Part shown: in pieces, positions 37,001 to 49,000 of the stretch
Layout: each line of letters starts with the position of its first letter
Position numbering within the stretch: the first letter of the stretch is position 1
NCBI RefSeq assembly: GCF_000003815.2
Contig: NC_049982.1
Coordinates: 30,255,245-30,319,244 of the forward strand
Source of the DNA: Branchiostoma floridae
Taxonomy: Eukaryota; Chordata; Leptocardii; Amphioxiformes; Branchiostomatidae
DNA: 64,000 bases
Direction of reading: 5' to 3'
Notes under the pieces: generated by a model
Seen by the model: only the letters and a program-made list of their open reading frames with translations
The model's database searches: none
Told to the model about the DNA's origin: nothing
Program-made: the position numbers and the translations under genes

Positions 37001-40000
37001 TGTCATATTTTTTTTATGTAATGCCCTTCGACAAATAGATTTTTAGAACTACAATTTCAATTTCAATGTCTGAATCTGGATTTGGATTTTTCAACAGAGG
37101 CATTATTATGCAACAAACACGAATTATCCTATGGAAACCAGTGACATACAAGGAGATACTCATGATGTATTGTAGAATACAAACCAATTTAGTTTATCTG
37201 TATGAAACCTTATCATCAGGGTATGGTAAAATATGATATGTTATGGTACAGCACAGTATGTACGTAACTATACAGTATGACAGGATATAGACAGGTATAC
37301 TTGAAATCTTGCCATGAAGTTGAAAAAAAAATGTCAGCAAGTGCAAAATATAGTAACAAAAAATTGGACATCTAACAAGTGTTTTAAATAGTCTCTCATA
37401 CAGCCTCCTAAACGAAACTTACCGTTGTATTTCAGCAGCCAGTGCTGGACTATGGTGCTGTCTGTAGTACTGAAACAGAGCCTGGAACAAGGCTTGTGCA
37501 GGCTGGCCCCCCACCCCCTGTTGTACTGACTTCTGCACACATACTAGGCTGTCAATCAACAACTGGAGGGAGGAGTCTGTGGAGAAAGAAACATACCTGG
37601 CTGTCAATCAACAACTGGAGGGAGGAGTCTGTGGAGAAAGAAACATATCTGGCTGTCAATCAATACCTGGAGGGAGGAGTCTGTGGAAAAGAGACATACA
37701 TGGCTGTCAATCAACACCTGGAGGGAGGGGTCTGTGAGGAAAAGAAACATACCAGGCTGTCAATCAACGCCTGGAGGGAGGAGTCTGTGGAGAAAGAAAC
37801 ATATCTGGCTGTCAATCAACAACTGGAGGGAGGAGTCTGTGAGGAAGCAAACAACAAGGCTGTCAATCAACACCTGGAGGGAGGAGTCTGTGAGGAAGCA
37901 AACAACAAGGCTGTCAATCAATACATAGAGGAAGGAGACAGTGAGGAAAGAATATACCTCACTGTCAATCAATACCTAGTGGGAGGAGCTTGGAGAATTG
38001 CAACTGTCAATCAACACCTGGAGGGAGGAGTCTGTGGGGACACAAAACTGGCTGTAGATTACATTTTGTTTGGTGGAGTCTGGTGAAATATAACAGCCTT
38101 TTTTGTTTCTTCAGTTCAGGTTTCATTTTTCTTTGAAGCAAGTACAAGTATTCAACAAGTTTTCAAAGAAATGTCAACCTTTTGGTGAATTTTGTCTTTC
38201 TTTATCTAGCAACAAGAACAGCAGTGTGGTCCAAGGACATATACAATGTAAGGATATGATCTTATATACCACATGGTGTTGTTCAAAATCCCTGAGATGC
38301 TCCAACATAGTTCCCTTGGGAAAGGCACTTAAATCTAGTTAGTGAAATCTCCTAGATAGAAGTTAAATGTAGGACCTGTGTTTGAGGAGAGCCACACCTC
38401 CAGCATGTAAAGGAATCTACCACACTTATCAAAAAGGGTAGGGGTCCTTCCCAGTTAGTGGTTCAAATAGATATGCCAAAAATAGTTACTCAAGCAACTG
38501 GATATGGTTGACACTGACGAAGGAAAGTAGATTCTTTCCGAAACGTCTGACCGTTTCAAAACCATATCCAGTTGCTTGAGTAACTATTTTTGGCGTATCT
38601 TATTACCTGGATGTCTAACCTACATCGACGTGTTCAAATAGATATGTCTGGATATGCAGAAACATATCCATAATCCAAAGCAAACAATAAATAAACAAAC
38701 AGAAATGTGAGCCATATGAAACATTACCAATACCTGGAGGTGTGTTGGTGGCATAGTACAGACTGATGGCCCTGAGTTTGGTCACCATCTCTGTCATGTG
38801 GTCAAATATCTGAGGAAACAGCTGAGTGACCAGTGGACCCTGTAGTCTGGCTGGGATGACCTCAAATGATGTCTACAAAACAAGTATAAAAACGTTTATT
38901 GATAATGATAAATAACATCACGAAAAAAATTGAAGCCTTAGTATTGCTACAGTCACAATTAGAAAAGGGGACCTGCCAAGCAGTTCACGGGCTGTTTTTT
39001 TCCACTTTTGGATGTGACCCTACATGGCTTCATCTGGGGATGCCCCTATAACGCTAACAAGCTATATTCAGGCATGGTCAAGCCCCTTTCTTTTTCAACT
39101 TTAATTGAAAATGACTTGTTACTGCTGAATGCATATGACATTTTGTGATATACTCTGATTCTAAAAGATTGACAAGTGAATTGACCATTAGATATCAAGG
39201 ATACATAAAGTAATGGGCATTTATGTAAGATGTATTAAGAAACATTGGAGCTAATAAGCATGGAACACATTTGCACTCAGCATTTGCATCGGGAAACAGT
39301 ATGATAGCAATGCACACTGCTTTGCACGCTGCTACTAGTGGACTAGAGCACTGTTGCAGTGATGGCACCAAAGCTGTGTGGCCCACTGCTGGCTACAGAA
39401 ATGAAGATGGGCACAGCCTATGCACCATCTGGTGTAGGAAAAATGCAAACTGACCTGTTTGTCAGTGGTATAGTGTAGTACCCAGTGCCAGCACAGTAAC
39501 CTCTGTAGTACAGGCACACACGGGTGGTTGGCGAACGTCAGCAGTCGTCTCAACAACAGGTCCTCATCTACATCACTCAGCAGGTCTGCTCCAAACTGAC
39601 TCTGATGGCAATATAATTATCAGTTTTATACAATGAGATAAATAATATTTGAGTACAATATAACATACAATTTGAAAGGACAGTTAACGCAGTTTTCATG
39701 AAAATAAAGATTTACATGAAAAACCTCTGTCTGTGACAGTCTATATAGTATAAGAGAACTCAGAAAGTTTTTTTGCTTTACAAACCTTTAATTGTAGGAC
39801 TGTGTGCAACAATCCAATGTCAGTTGTAGCCACATGGTTCAGAAACTGGGACTTGAAAGTCTGAAACAATAAAAAAACAATAATAAATCAAAGATTAAAT
39901 ATCTATGATATATCTAGAGTTTTTGTAAATATTAATGCCATTGCTTTATTTGATCAACACAATGTCATATTAAAATCTCTCAACTTGAACTTTGACAGTA

Positions 40001-43000
40001 AACTTCCTTAAAAATTTAAACATTTGATTAAGAAGCTGGAAGTCACTAGTGAACAGCATTACTGCCCCTACGGCCACATGAGCTACGGGACGAATCTCAA
40101 TCTCTTAAGAAGCAAAAGCACTTTAAGCTGTTATTTCAAATAAGTTTCTATTGAACTTACAGAAGCTGACAGATCAGGAGACATGTCCACACAACTGATG
40201 AGCTGTCTCAGCACAAATGCCTTTCCTGCAGAAGTCAGTAGGGGGAGATGCTCCACTACCACTGAGATCACACTCTTCAGTTCCTTGCTCTCCAAACCTT
40301 TGGTATCAGCACTTGATTCTCTTTCCTTAAAAGTTTTTAAAAATTGATATGATGATATACCAATAATGTTAAACTGAAATGTTTCCTTTTTGCATTTGCA
40401 GAAAAAAGGGAGAATGCTAGTTTAGTACACATTTATCTGTGGATTAACCTATATTTCTTGAAAACTGGGTATTTAGTGGAAGAATTGTGATTCTAAGCAA
40501 CCCTTTGCTGACTTGATATCCCTAAATGTTATAATTATAAAAAAATGACGGGTATATAGTAGGCCATTCCAAGGATAAAGGTGAACTTGAATCAATTGTA
40601 GGAAAAAAAAAGGTGTAAAATGAAAACTTTCAATAATAACTATGTTCAAGGGAACTTAGCTCACCATTTGTAGCAATGGGAATGTACTGCTGTCCACCTT
40701 TTCTGGTAGACATATTGGCTGGAAGGTGGTGAAAACATTGAATTAATCCTAAAAACACAGGGGCAAATGCCATGAACATTAAGAAAAGTGTGTATACCGG
40801 TATTTACAAGCAATATGATGTTTCAAAAGCACAACTTTGAAATTATCTTAAAAAACATTTTTTTTTTTACCTTAAATGGTTCTACTCTCCCTGCCAAGAG
40901 TTCTGATAATTGAGTCTTTTCTGTCCTGAAAGAGGAAAACATATCAAGAATGTAAGCATAACGACAGACCGGTACCTATGCAGCTATGTTGGCTGTCAAT
41001 CAAAATTAGTGCTTCAACCAACGAGAGAGTGGCCAACGTTTTGCATTTCTATGTTTTAGTTTTGCACCTCTATAGAAGTGGGCAGGGCCATGGAATCAGT
41101 CTATTGTTTGTTTTGGACATACATATTAGAGACTATGTGTAACACATGATATAACACACAAATCACTGTTTCAAAACTTACACTTCTGTCTCCTGTAGAA
41201 TACTCTGCATAGCATTTTTCAAAACTGTCACAAACAGCATCTGAATAAGAAAAAGCAGAATGATTATCAATAGAAATAAGAATTTCTTCATTAACATTTA
41301 GACAAAAATGAATTCTGTTTCTTTGTTCATTTATAAGAAGCTCCATCTTAAGATTGGAATTCCGTTTTTCCCATTTTGAAATGTGCTAATATTTTCAATA
41401 TAAAAGCACTTGGTGCAAAGTCTTTACATATGATTGACAAGTATGATGTACAGTTGTGAAATATGATAATAACTTTCATGAATATTCATTTTGAAAATTT
41501 TCTTCCTTCAGGAATTCCTGCAGGAATTCCTGCAGGAAGCGTTTTTCCTGCAGGAATGCTGCAGGCATTCCTGCAGAAATTCCTGCAAGAGAAAGGTAAA
41601 TTCCTGCAGGAAGAATGTTTCCTGCAGGAATGGCCTTGACAATGACAGGAAGCATTCTTTATGCATTTAATTTTGTTTTGAAACTGTTAAACAATGCATT
41701 AGATTTCATTGGATGTTTCAGACTTGACTTTAACTATGTATATAAAACAGATATATAATGGAGGCATTTTTTATTGTTTTGTTTTCCTAGTTTTATTGAC
41801 TGTTGCTGGAGATGCCTGGCATTAGAAATAACTGACCTATGAATGAACTTCACTTCAAGAAAATGCATTTCCTTCAGTGGCTACTCATATTTTTCAGAAG
41901 TACAGAAGCTTGGGCATGGTTACTTCTTTCATTTTTTTCTTTAATTCTTTAACATCACCACTTAGGGTTTATTAGTATCTAAGCCAATTTGATTGTACAT
42001 GTAGGTGCAAGTCAGGAACATAAACATAAAATTCATAAATTTCATGACAGGCCTAAGCTTCCCTTAAAAGTATAAATTCAATTATTGTAAATTGCACATG
42101 TACTGTAAGGGTAGGGTGCCCTAATAGGATAATCATTGGAGTCCATAAGAAAAGTACTGTACAATGAAAGTACAGTACTTTTAGTTACATGTTGTGTAAA
42201 AACCTTTATCCTATTATCAGTGCCAACCTGATGAAATTATTTTCGGAACTTCCAGTAACTATTTACTGAATTCTAAACTGTAGTAAATCAAATGATACAT
42301 TCAGTTGGTGGAAAAGTAGATGACATGAACCGCCTTGTTTGCCATGCTGATAGCTGGTGTTTGGGTTATAGAAACCAACCACTGGCGGCTTTATCTCATG
42401 ATGTACCCCTCAGGGTAAAACATTGATCCTTTATTAGCATATAGCCAGGTGGCATTCACCAGTCATATTTTATGTTAGTTATGACACTGTAACACAATAT
42501 TAGAAGTGTCCCGAGCCGGGTGCGTGGACACCTAGAAATTCATTAAACACTGGTGCTAAATGAATCTTATTTATTAGGTTTTTGATACCTACTGGAGAGC
42601 TGTGTTTAATGAAGTTCTAAGTGCCCAATAGAAAATAATAATCAACCGTCACCAGATCAGATCAGATCACAGAACATTGATCAATCAGAACAACACCCTG
42701 TCCTCATCTGGAACTCTTTACATGCTCTAAAATCCTTGAGATTGGGACAAAGGCCTTTTTATCACAAGAGTGTGATATTATCACCTCCCCTCCCCTTTCT
42801 CACCTATCTTTAGAGAAGTCATTATATAATCTCCTTTGCACCTACATGAAGGTGTTTAAAGCCAGCAACAACAATGCGTGTATTGATTTATAATGACAGG
42901 TAATTAGAGACTGAAGTGAATGGTAGCTGCCTTATTCAGTGCCTCCACTGGTGTATAGAACAGGTCAGTATTTAACACTGCATAGAAGACTAAAGTTTAC

Positions 43001-46000
43001 CCAAAGAGGTTTAACTACCTTGTAGATCACCAAGGAGTTTAGAATTCTCTGATCTCACTGACCTAACCTAGGTTTTACAGCAACCTTGGAATAGATATAA
43101 TTTTTTACTATTTGCCTTTCAATTGGTAATCTTTTACTCTTGTCTTGGCTACCTTAGGTCTCTTGTTTAAGCAAGGGGCTTTTATCTTGGTTTCAGACAA
43201 AAAGCTCCTGATGATGGGTTTGAAGGCTGATACTGATAGCCAGAATAAAGCTACCATTCCAGAATGGCTATCAGTATCACATCAAAATATATACCACAGG
43301 CCTTCTACTCTTCAAAATCAACCAGGAAAGTTTGCCAACACGGAGGGTATTGATATGTAAAATTTGGGGTCCTGGAGTATCTTGCAAATACAAGCAATTT
43401 TTGTACTATAGAGCCAGGCGTTGAAAAGCAGAAAGGCCCACAAAATAACAACAAACTTTTTGATAACCAAACTTATTGATAACCTGGGCTTTATCTGGTC
43501 CAAAGAACCATTATCTTTTTGACTATTAATAAACTTGAAGCCCGCTATGAAGCTGTTTACCAGTATGATTCATTATAAGCCAGAAGGCCGACATAACCGC
43601 ATTCCTCTGGAACAAAGAATTTGCCAATACTGTAACTTGAATAAGATAGAGGATGAGTGTCACTTTATTGTTTACTGTACTTTATACAACAACAAAAGAA
43701 ACGTCCTCTTTGAAAATATACAAGATATGTTCCCTATTTCCAATACTTGAATACCACGGAAAAAAATTCATATTTCTCATGCAATTAGATCAACCATACA
43801 TTATTGATTCCATCTGTACTTATATTTATAACTGTTTTAAGAGGTGAGAAGAAGTTGAACTTGTAAATACTGGAATGTATTAGTATTTGTAGAGGTGACA
43901 AGATACCTTTTTTTTAATCAAAATTGTACATTATCACTAGCGCTACAATCTGTACTTAGCTTGTTTGAGCACAAATGTACAATCAAGGTCATTGATTCAT
44001 TATATAGAAACAACAGGCAAAAGTTTGTTCCAGAGATTATTTGTAGTTTCCAAATCCTATTACATGGGCCTGTATATAAGGCACTCACTTTCCTCTTTTT
44101 GGTAATTATGCACATTGTTATGCAGGTTCAAAGAAGGTCAGTTATTGTTAAGGCATGCTTCCCAATTAGCAAGTTGAATTAGCAAGTCCCACAGGGACTG
44201 TCCCAAAGCACTGGATGGAAAGATTCAGAACAGCTCCCTGAGATCAAGGAGGTTGCTTCTTGCTGAGATATTTCTATACTGAACTGCTTTTGAGCCAGAT
44301 TAGAACTAGAAGAACTTCAAAATTGCAGAAACCTGAAAATTCACTTCTGGGATAGATTACAGGATTCGAATGGTTAAACCAGATCGGCAAATTAAGGAGT
44401 AATAAAAGCTCCTTGATCTCACCAACTTGATCTGGCCCTCTTTCAACCTCCTTGATCTGGCTCAACACTTTTGTTTTGAACTGCCAACTAATGGAAATCT
44501 TAGAATTCAGAAAAATGGTAAATTAGGTAGTGCTCTGCATTGCACTTTAGCCAACCTCTCACTTTACATAATATAATATAATATTATATACCATTGAAGC
44601 TTGGATCCAGGTTACATCCAGGTATGTGACGTCATACTTTGTGGCGTCACCCAGGAAAATAAAAGTTTTTAGATAATAATCTTATATTTAGGCCATGTTT
44701 CTGAATCAAAAATTTTTTTGAAACAGGATGTGTTTGAAGGCACTTGAAAGGCCATGAAAGAATGTAGCTTCTTACGGTTGCATAAGATAGTATTGTCAGC
44801 CTGCAAGATCCGCTTGGAGATTCTGATCATGATAGACAAAGAAGCACAGTGCAAATGACACAGTAGGGTTCGGAGGACACCAACTGACTAGTCTAATTAG
44901 TCTGTTCTGTCAACTTTTAGCTTGAGTGGTAAATGTGTTGGGTTCATGAGCTGGCGGGCCCAGGTTAAAATCCTGGGAGCCAGGCACAAATTTTTCTCTT
45001 GTGTTTCAGAAGTGTAAGGTTGTGAAGGACGTTGCACTTCTGTGAGGGCCTGCATGCCTTTTTCCGTTAAGTGTTACAAGCCATTTTAATTTACCGTTAA
45101 TCGTTACCGACCCACTCTAATTCACCGTTAAGCGTTATCGGTATATTCTTCGTGAAGCGTATTGGTCGTTTTAATTCCACGTTAATCGTTACTTGTTATC
45201 CCGAATTCACCGTTAAGCATTACCAAGGAGGTTCAACCTCCTTGGCATTACCAAGAAATTCTTCGTAACAAGTTATACCCACGAAGTCAAATGCCAGATA
45301 GAGCCCCTGAAAATGCAGGAAATGGTGTTTCAAAGGGTCCAGATTTCAAAATTTCTCCGAGCCTCCCGGCCGCTTCGGGTAAAAATATGTTGCGGAAGCG
45401 TCGCCCCTCCCCCTCCCAAAAAACCTTTTCACTCAAACAGATTTCAGTGTCCAACTTAGCATAGTTTCCGGCAAAATTTTCTCATCGAATGCAGAAAATG
45501 AGGTTTCTCCAGACCTCCCTTGCAACGGCTTGTGGCTTTGGTGCTCACGACGACCTGGCGAAAACATGTTTCAGGGGCGTTGGCCCAAAAAATTTAATAA
45601 AATGTCATTTGATTTACCTTCGTTTAGCCTGTGTTTACACAAGCTCTCTCGCCGGCTGGGCTTAATGACCCCCTCCCCTCCTACGGGTGGCGGCAATTGT
45701 AGGGCCGGCCGCTAGGGGCTTGATTTTAGTCAGGCTAACCTTCGTTGGCCAGCAAAATTTGTCCTTCAAAATGCAGTAAATGGCGTTTCAGATGGTCCAG
45801 ACTTTTAAATTTCCCCGGACTTGTCTGGCAATTTCTCGTGCCGTCCGAGCTTGAAATGGTAAAAATATGTCGGAGGCCGGAGGTCAATTGCTACAACCAT
45901 GTGTAATTTTGATGAAAATTTCATTATTCTGTCAGCAAAATTTGCCGGAAAATGCAGGAAATAGCATTTCAGAGGGCCATGATTTTAAAAAATTTCCCAG

Positions 46001-49000
46001 GGAGCATACCCCCTACCCCCATACGATGCGTTGCGCCTTCGGCGCTCCATGTGCTGAAAATTTTGTCAGCAATAGTCCCCCCCAGCCTACAAGAAACTTG
46101 CTGTTGCCGCCTCTGGTGGGAGCACTGACCCAGGGAAGCAAACGTCATAGACACAGCAGACATTGTCCCTGTCATTCCTCCGGGCTCTGGGCACCTTTTC
46201 CTTCTCACAATGCCATTAGTCTGATATTTTCAACCATCGAGGTAACCTAGTTTAGCGCCGTACAAAGAGGAACGAACGTCAATGTTTACTGTCATGCTTT
46301 GTAACCCCTCCTGAATTTACCGTTAAGCGTTACCGGACCTTCTGAATTTACCGTTAAGCATTACCGGGCCTCCTGAATTCACCGTTAAGCGTTACCAAGA
46401 ACCCCCCATGCAGACCCTCTTCTGTGTCAGTGGGAAAGGTCACATTACCATGCATCCCTTTTTCTGAACTGAACTGGTTTTAGCCTTGGTACCAGTTTGC
46501 ATCATAAGGCAAAATACAAACTGTTTAAAACTGTCTTGTTTTTTTTTGCATCACAGGGCTTGAAAGTCATTTTTGCATGCACCTTAGGCTGAGTAGCCTG
46601 TGTTTACACAATCTAGCGCTGGCTGGGGTTAATGACCCCTCCTAGGGCAGCAGCAATACTATATAATAGGGCCGGCCGCTAGGAGCGCGATTTTAGTCTG
46701 GCTAGTAGCCTCCTTCACCGGCCTCTCTGGGAAGCCTGGCGTTTTTTTTTTTCGGTGGGGGGGGGGGGGTCGATTCGCGATTTTTAATCGGGAATATTGC
46801 GGGAAAGGAATATACACCCTTCCTGGCATATTTTGTGTCCTTTGTTATTAACCAAGGAGCTTTATCTGTCACTCAAGAAAGGGTTCGATATCTGGTGTGG
46901 CAACCAGTGAAACAACCAGAGGGGCGAGTAGAACAGAAAAAACAACATCCCAACTCCCAGGATTCAAACCAGCATCCGGATCACAAATCCAGTACGCTAC
47001 CGCTGTCGCCACAAAAGCTCTGAGAGCTCCTTAGCAAGGACGGTAGGAACTACTTGAACCCACTGTTACACTAGTTGGGCAAAAGCAAACTTTTTTTGGG
47101 TCTTCATCCTGCACCAGGTTTTTTGGGAAGCAGTCATAGTCACTGTGCAACAGTGGTATCAAACGACCAAATGACCAACTTTGAAAGTAGCCCCCCCCAA
47201 CTAGAAGCAGTCCAGCTTTTATTTTCGAGCACTCGGGTCTGATTTTATCATGGTCATTACTGACAGAAGGGGGTCTGATAGCGAGCAGTTGTTTAAGGTA
47301 ACGCAGCTTGAAGGGCAAATTGAGCAAGGCACAGCTGGATTGGAAATTAGGCACAGAGGTGCTGACTTCATTCCATGATGCCTATATTAAACCTCCTTGG
47401 TTTGAGCAGTCTATTTATTACCTTATTATAAGTGGAGTCCACAATTACCATCAAATTTTCACAAAACTTCAAGAAAAATTATTCATAGTTTACCTTTAAA
47501 TTGACAAAGACAACCTTGATTTACCCTTTAGGTTTAACCATTTCATATTTAAATAGATTAGTGTAAAAGTGAACTTAGGTTTCTGAAATTCTGTAATTCT
47601 TCAGTCTGTAATTTCTTGTAATAGTGTACCCCCAAGTTCCAGGATTCTTTCTGAAGGCCTTAGGTCCTCAGCACTACAGGTAGCCAGGATGTTTGGACCT
47701 GGGGAATAATTAGTCCTTTGATAATTGATAATTGGACACCAGCATCCTTTGCATATCTATAGAACAATAGCTGACCTTACTTTGAACCCGCATTACAATA
47801 GCGCATACTTGAATTTTCAACAAGAGGAAGCAAGCCCCTGGCTTTCTTAGGCCCAATTTTAAACTTTATGAAATATTCTCTGGAACAAAAATTCAAGTGT
47901 TAATCTTATGATGGTCAAAATATGACCAACCAGATCAAACAAATCTCAAGTTGCTGACCAAGGAGCTTTCATTCTTTGCCACGTTCAACTTGGTACTGCA
48001 TTTACAAGATATCATTGCATGCAGGAGCATTCGAATAGAGCAGTTTTCATTTGATGAAAACACCCATGTGTGAACAGCCGTAATGGCTCTGTCGGCACAA
48101 CTGTTGAACATGTCATGGGCAACTTGGAACCCATTCAAATGAAAAAATACAAGTGAGTTAAATGAGGAATCCGATTAAAGCTTTCTGTTGGATTAAAAAA
48201 ATGCGTTCACATTTAATCGGATTAAACTCAAACTTGCGACCACGACCACCCCGAGTCGGGCACACGTCGTGCTTCCAAAATGTTGCCAGACTACCTCATA
48301 ATTTTGAAGGATTTAGTGACATTGATATTATATATGATAACTGTTGAGAAATTGGCTGGCTTTTGATGCGTCGACAGTCAACAAGAACATGGCGCTTGTG
48401 AGGTCATACAGGTTGAACTGGGGGTAGAAATGTTGTGCGGGGTGTGATTATACTCTACATTTAACTGTAGTACAAAATGTAAATGTATATGTTGAAAAAG
48501 TTGCATGAATAGGAGAAACTACTACTAAAACGTTTGTTGCATACTTTTTTGCCGGTGTGTAGCACTCCTATCTTAGTGTCATTGATTTAGATATGAATTA
48601 TAAGGCCATTCCTGCAGAAATTCCTGCAGGAAACATTCTTCCTGCAGGAATTTACCTTTCTCCTGCAGGAATTTCTGCAGGAATGCCTGCAGCATTCCTG
48701 CAGGAAAAACGCTTCCTGCAGGAATTCCTGCAGGAAAAACGCTTCCTGCAGGAATTCCTGCAGGAAGAAAATTTTCAAAATGAATATTCATGAAAGTTAT
48801 TATCATATTTCACAACTGTGCATCATACTTGTCAATCATATGTAAAGACTTTGCACCAAGTGCTTTTATATTGAAAATATTAGCACATTTCAAAATGGGA
48901 AAAACGGAATTCCAATCTTAAGATGGAGCTTCTTTTATAGTATCAGACAATAATAATAATCAAAGGTATTCAAAGATTATTAAATCATTATGGCATAATG

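Larger units (their letters stand above)
41336..48933. mobile_element. 7.6 kb element with long TIRs, Polinton/Maverick-like ends, no transposon genes
   Basis: Terminal inverted repeats at 41336-41637 and 48602-48933 are near-identical for about 300 bp. They begin AGAAGCTCC and end GGAGCTTCT, and are flanked by the 6-bp direct repeat TTTATA (41330-41335 and 48934-48939). Polintons/Mavericks are known for 6-bp target duplications, long TIRs and a 5' AG terminus, so the ends fit that superfamily. The inner part of each TIR is a string of overlapping palindromes based on CCTGCAGG and GGAATTCC. The interior has no DNA polymerase B, integrase, ATPase or capsid frame. It holds a LINE relic, SINE copies and minisatellites instead. 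Best reading: a non-autonomous or gutted element in AP5B1 intron 6. The superfamily is an inference from the ends. Confidence 0.75.

Noticed and set aside
37442-38086. 214-codon plus frame with repeated AVNQHLEGGVC
   Set aside because: Antisense translation of exon 14 and its minisatellite. Long only because the repeat has no stop in that frame.
41336-48933. ProtoRAG-type transposon
   Set aside because: Ends do not begin with CAC, the target duplication is 6 bp and not 5, and no RAG1- or RAG2-like frame is present.
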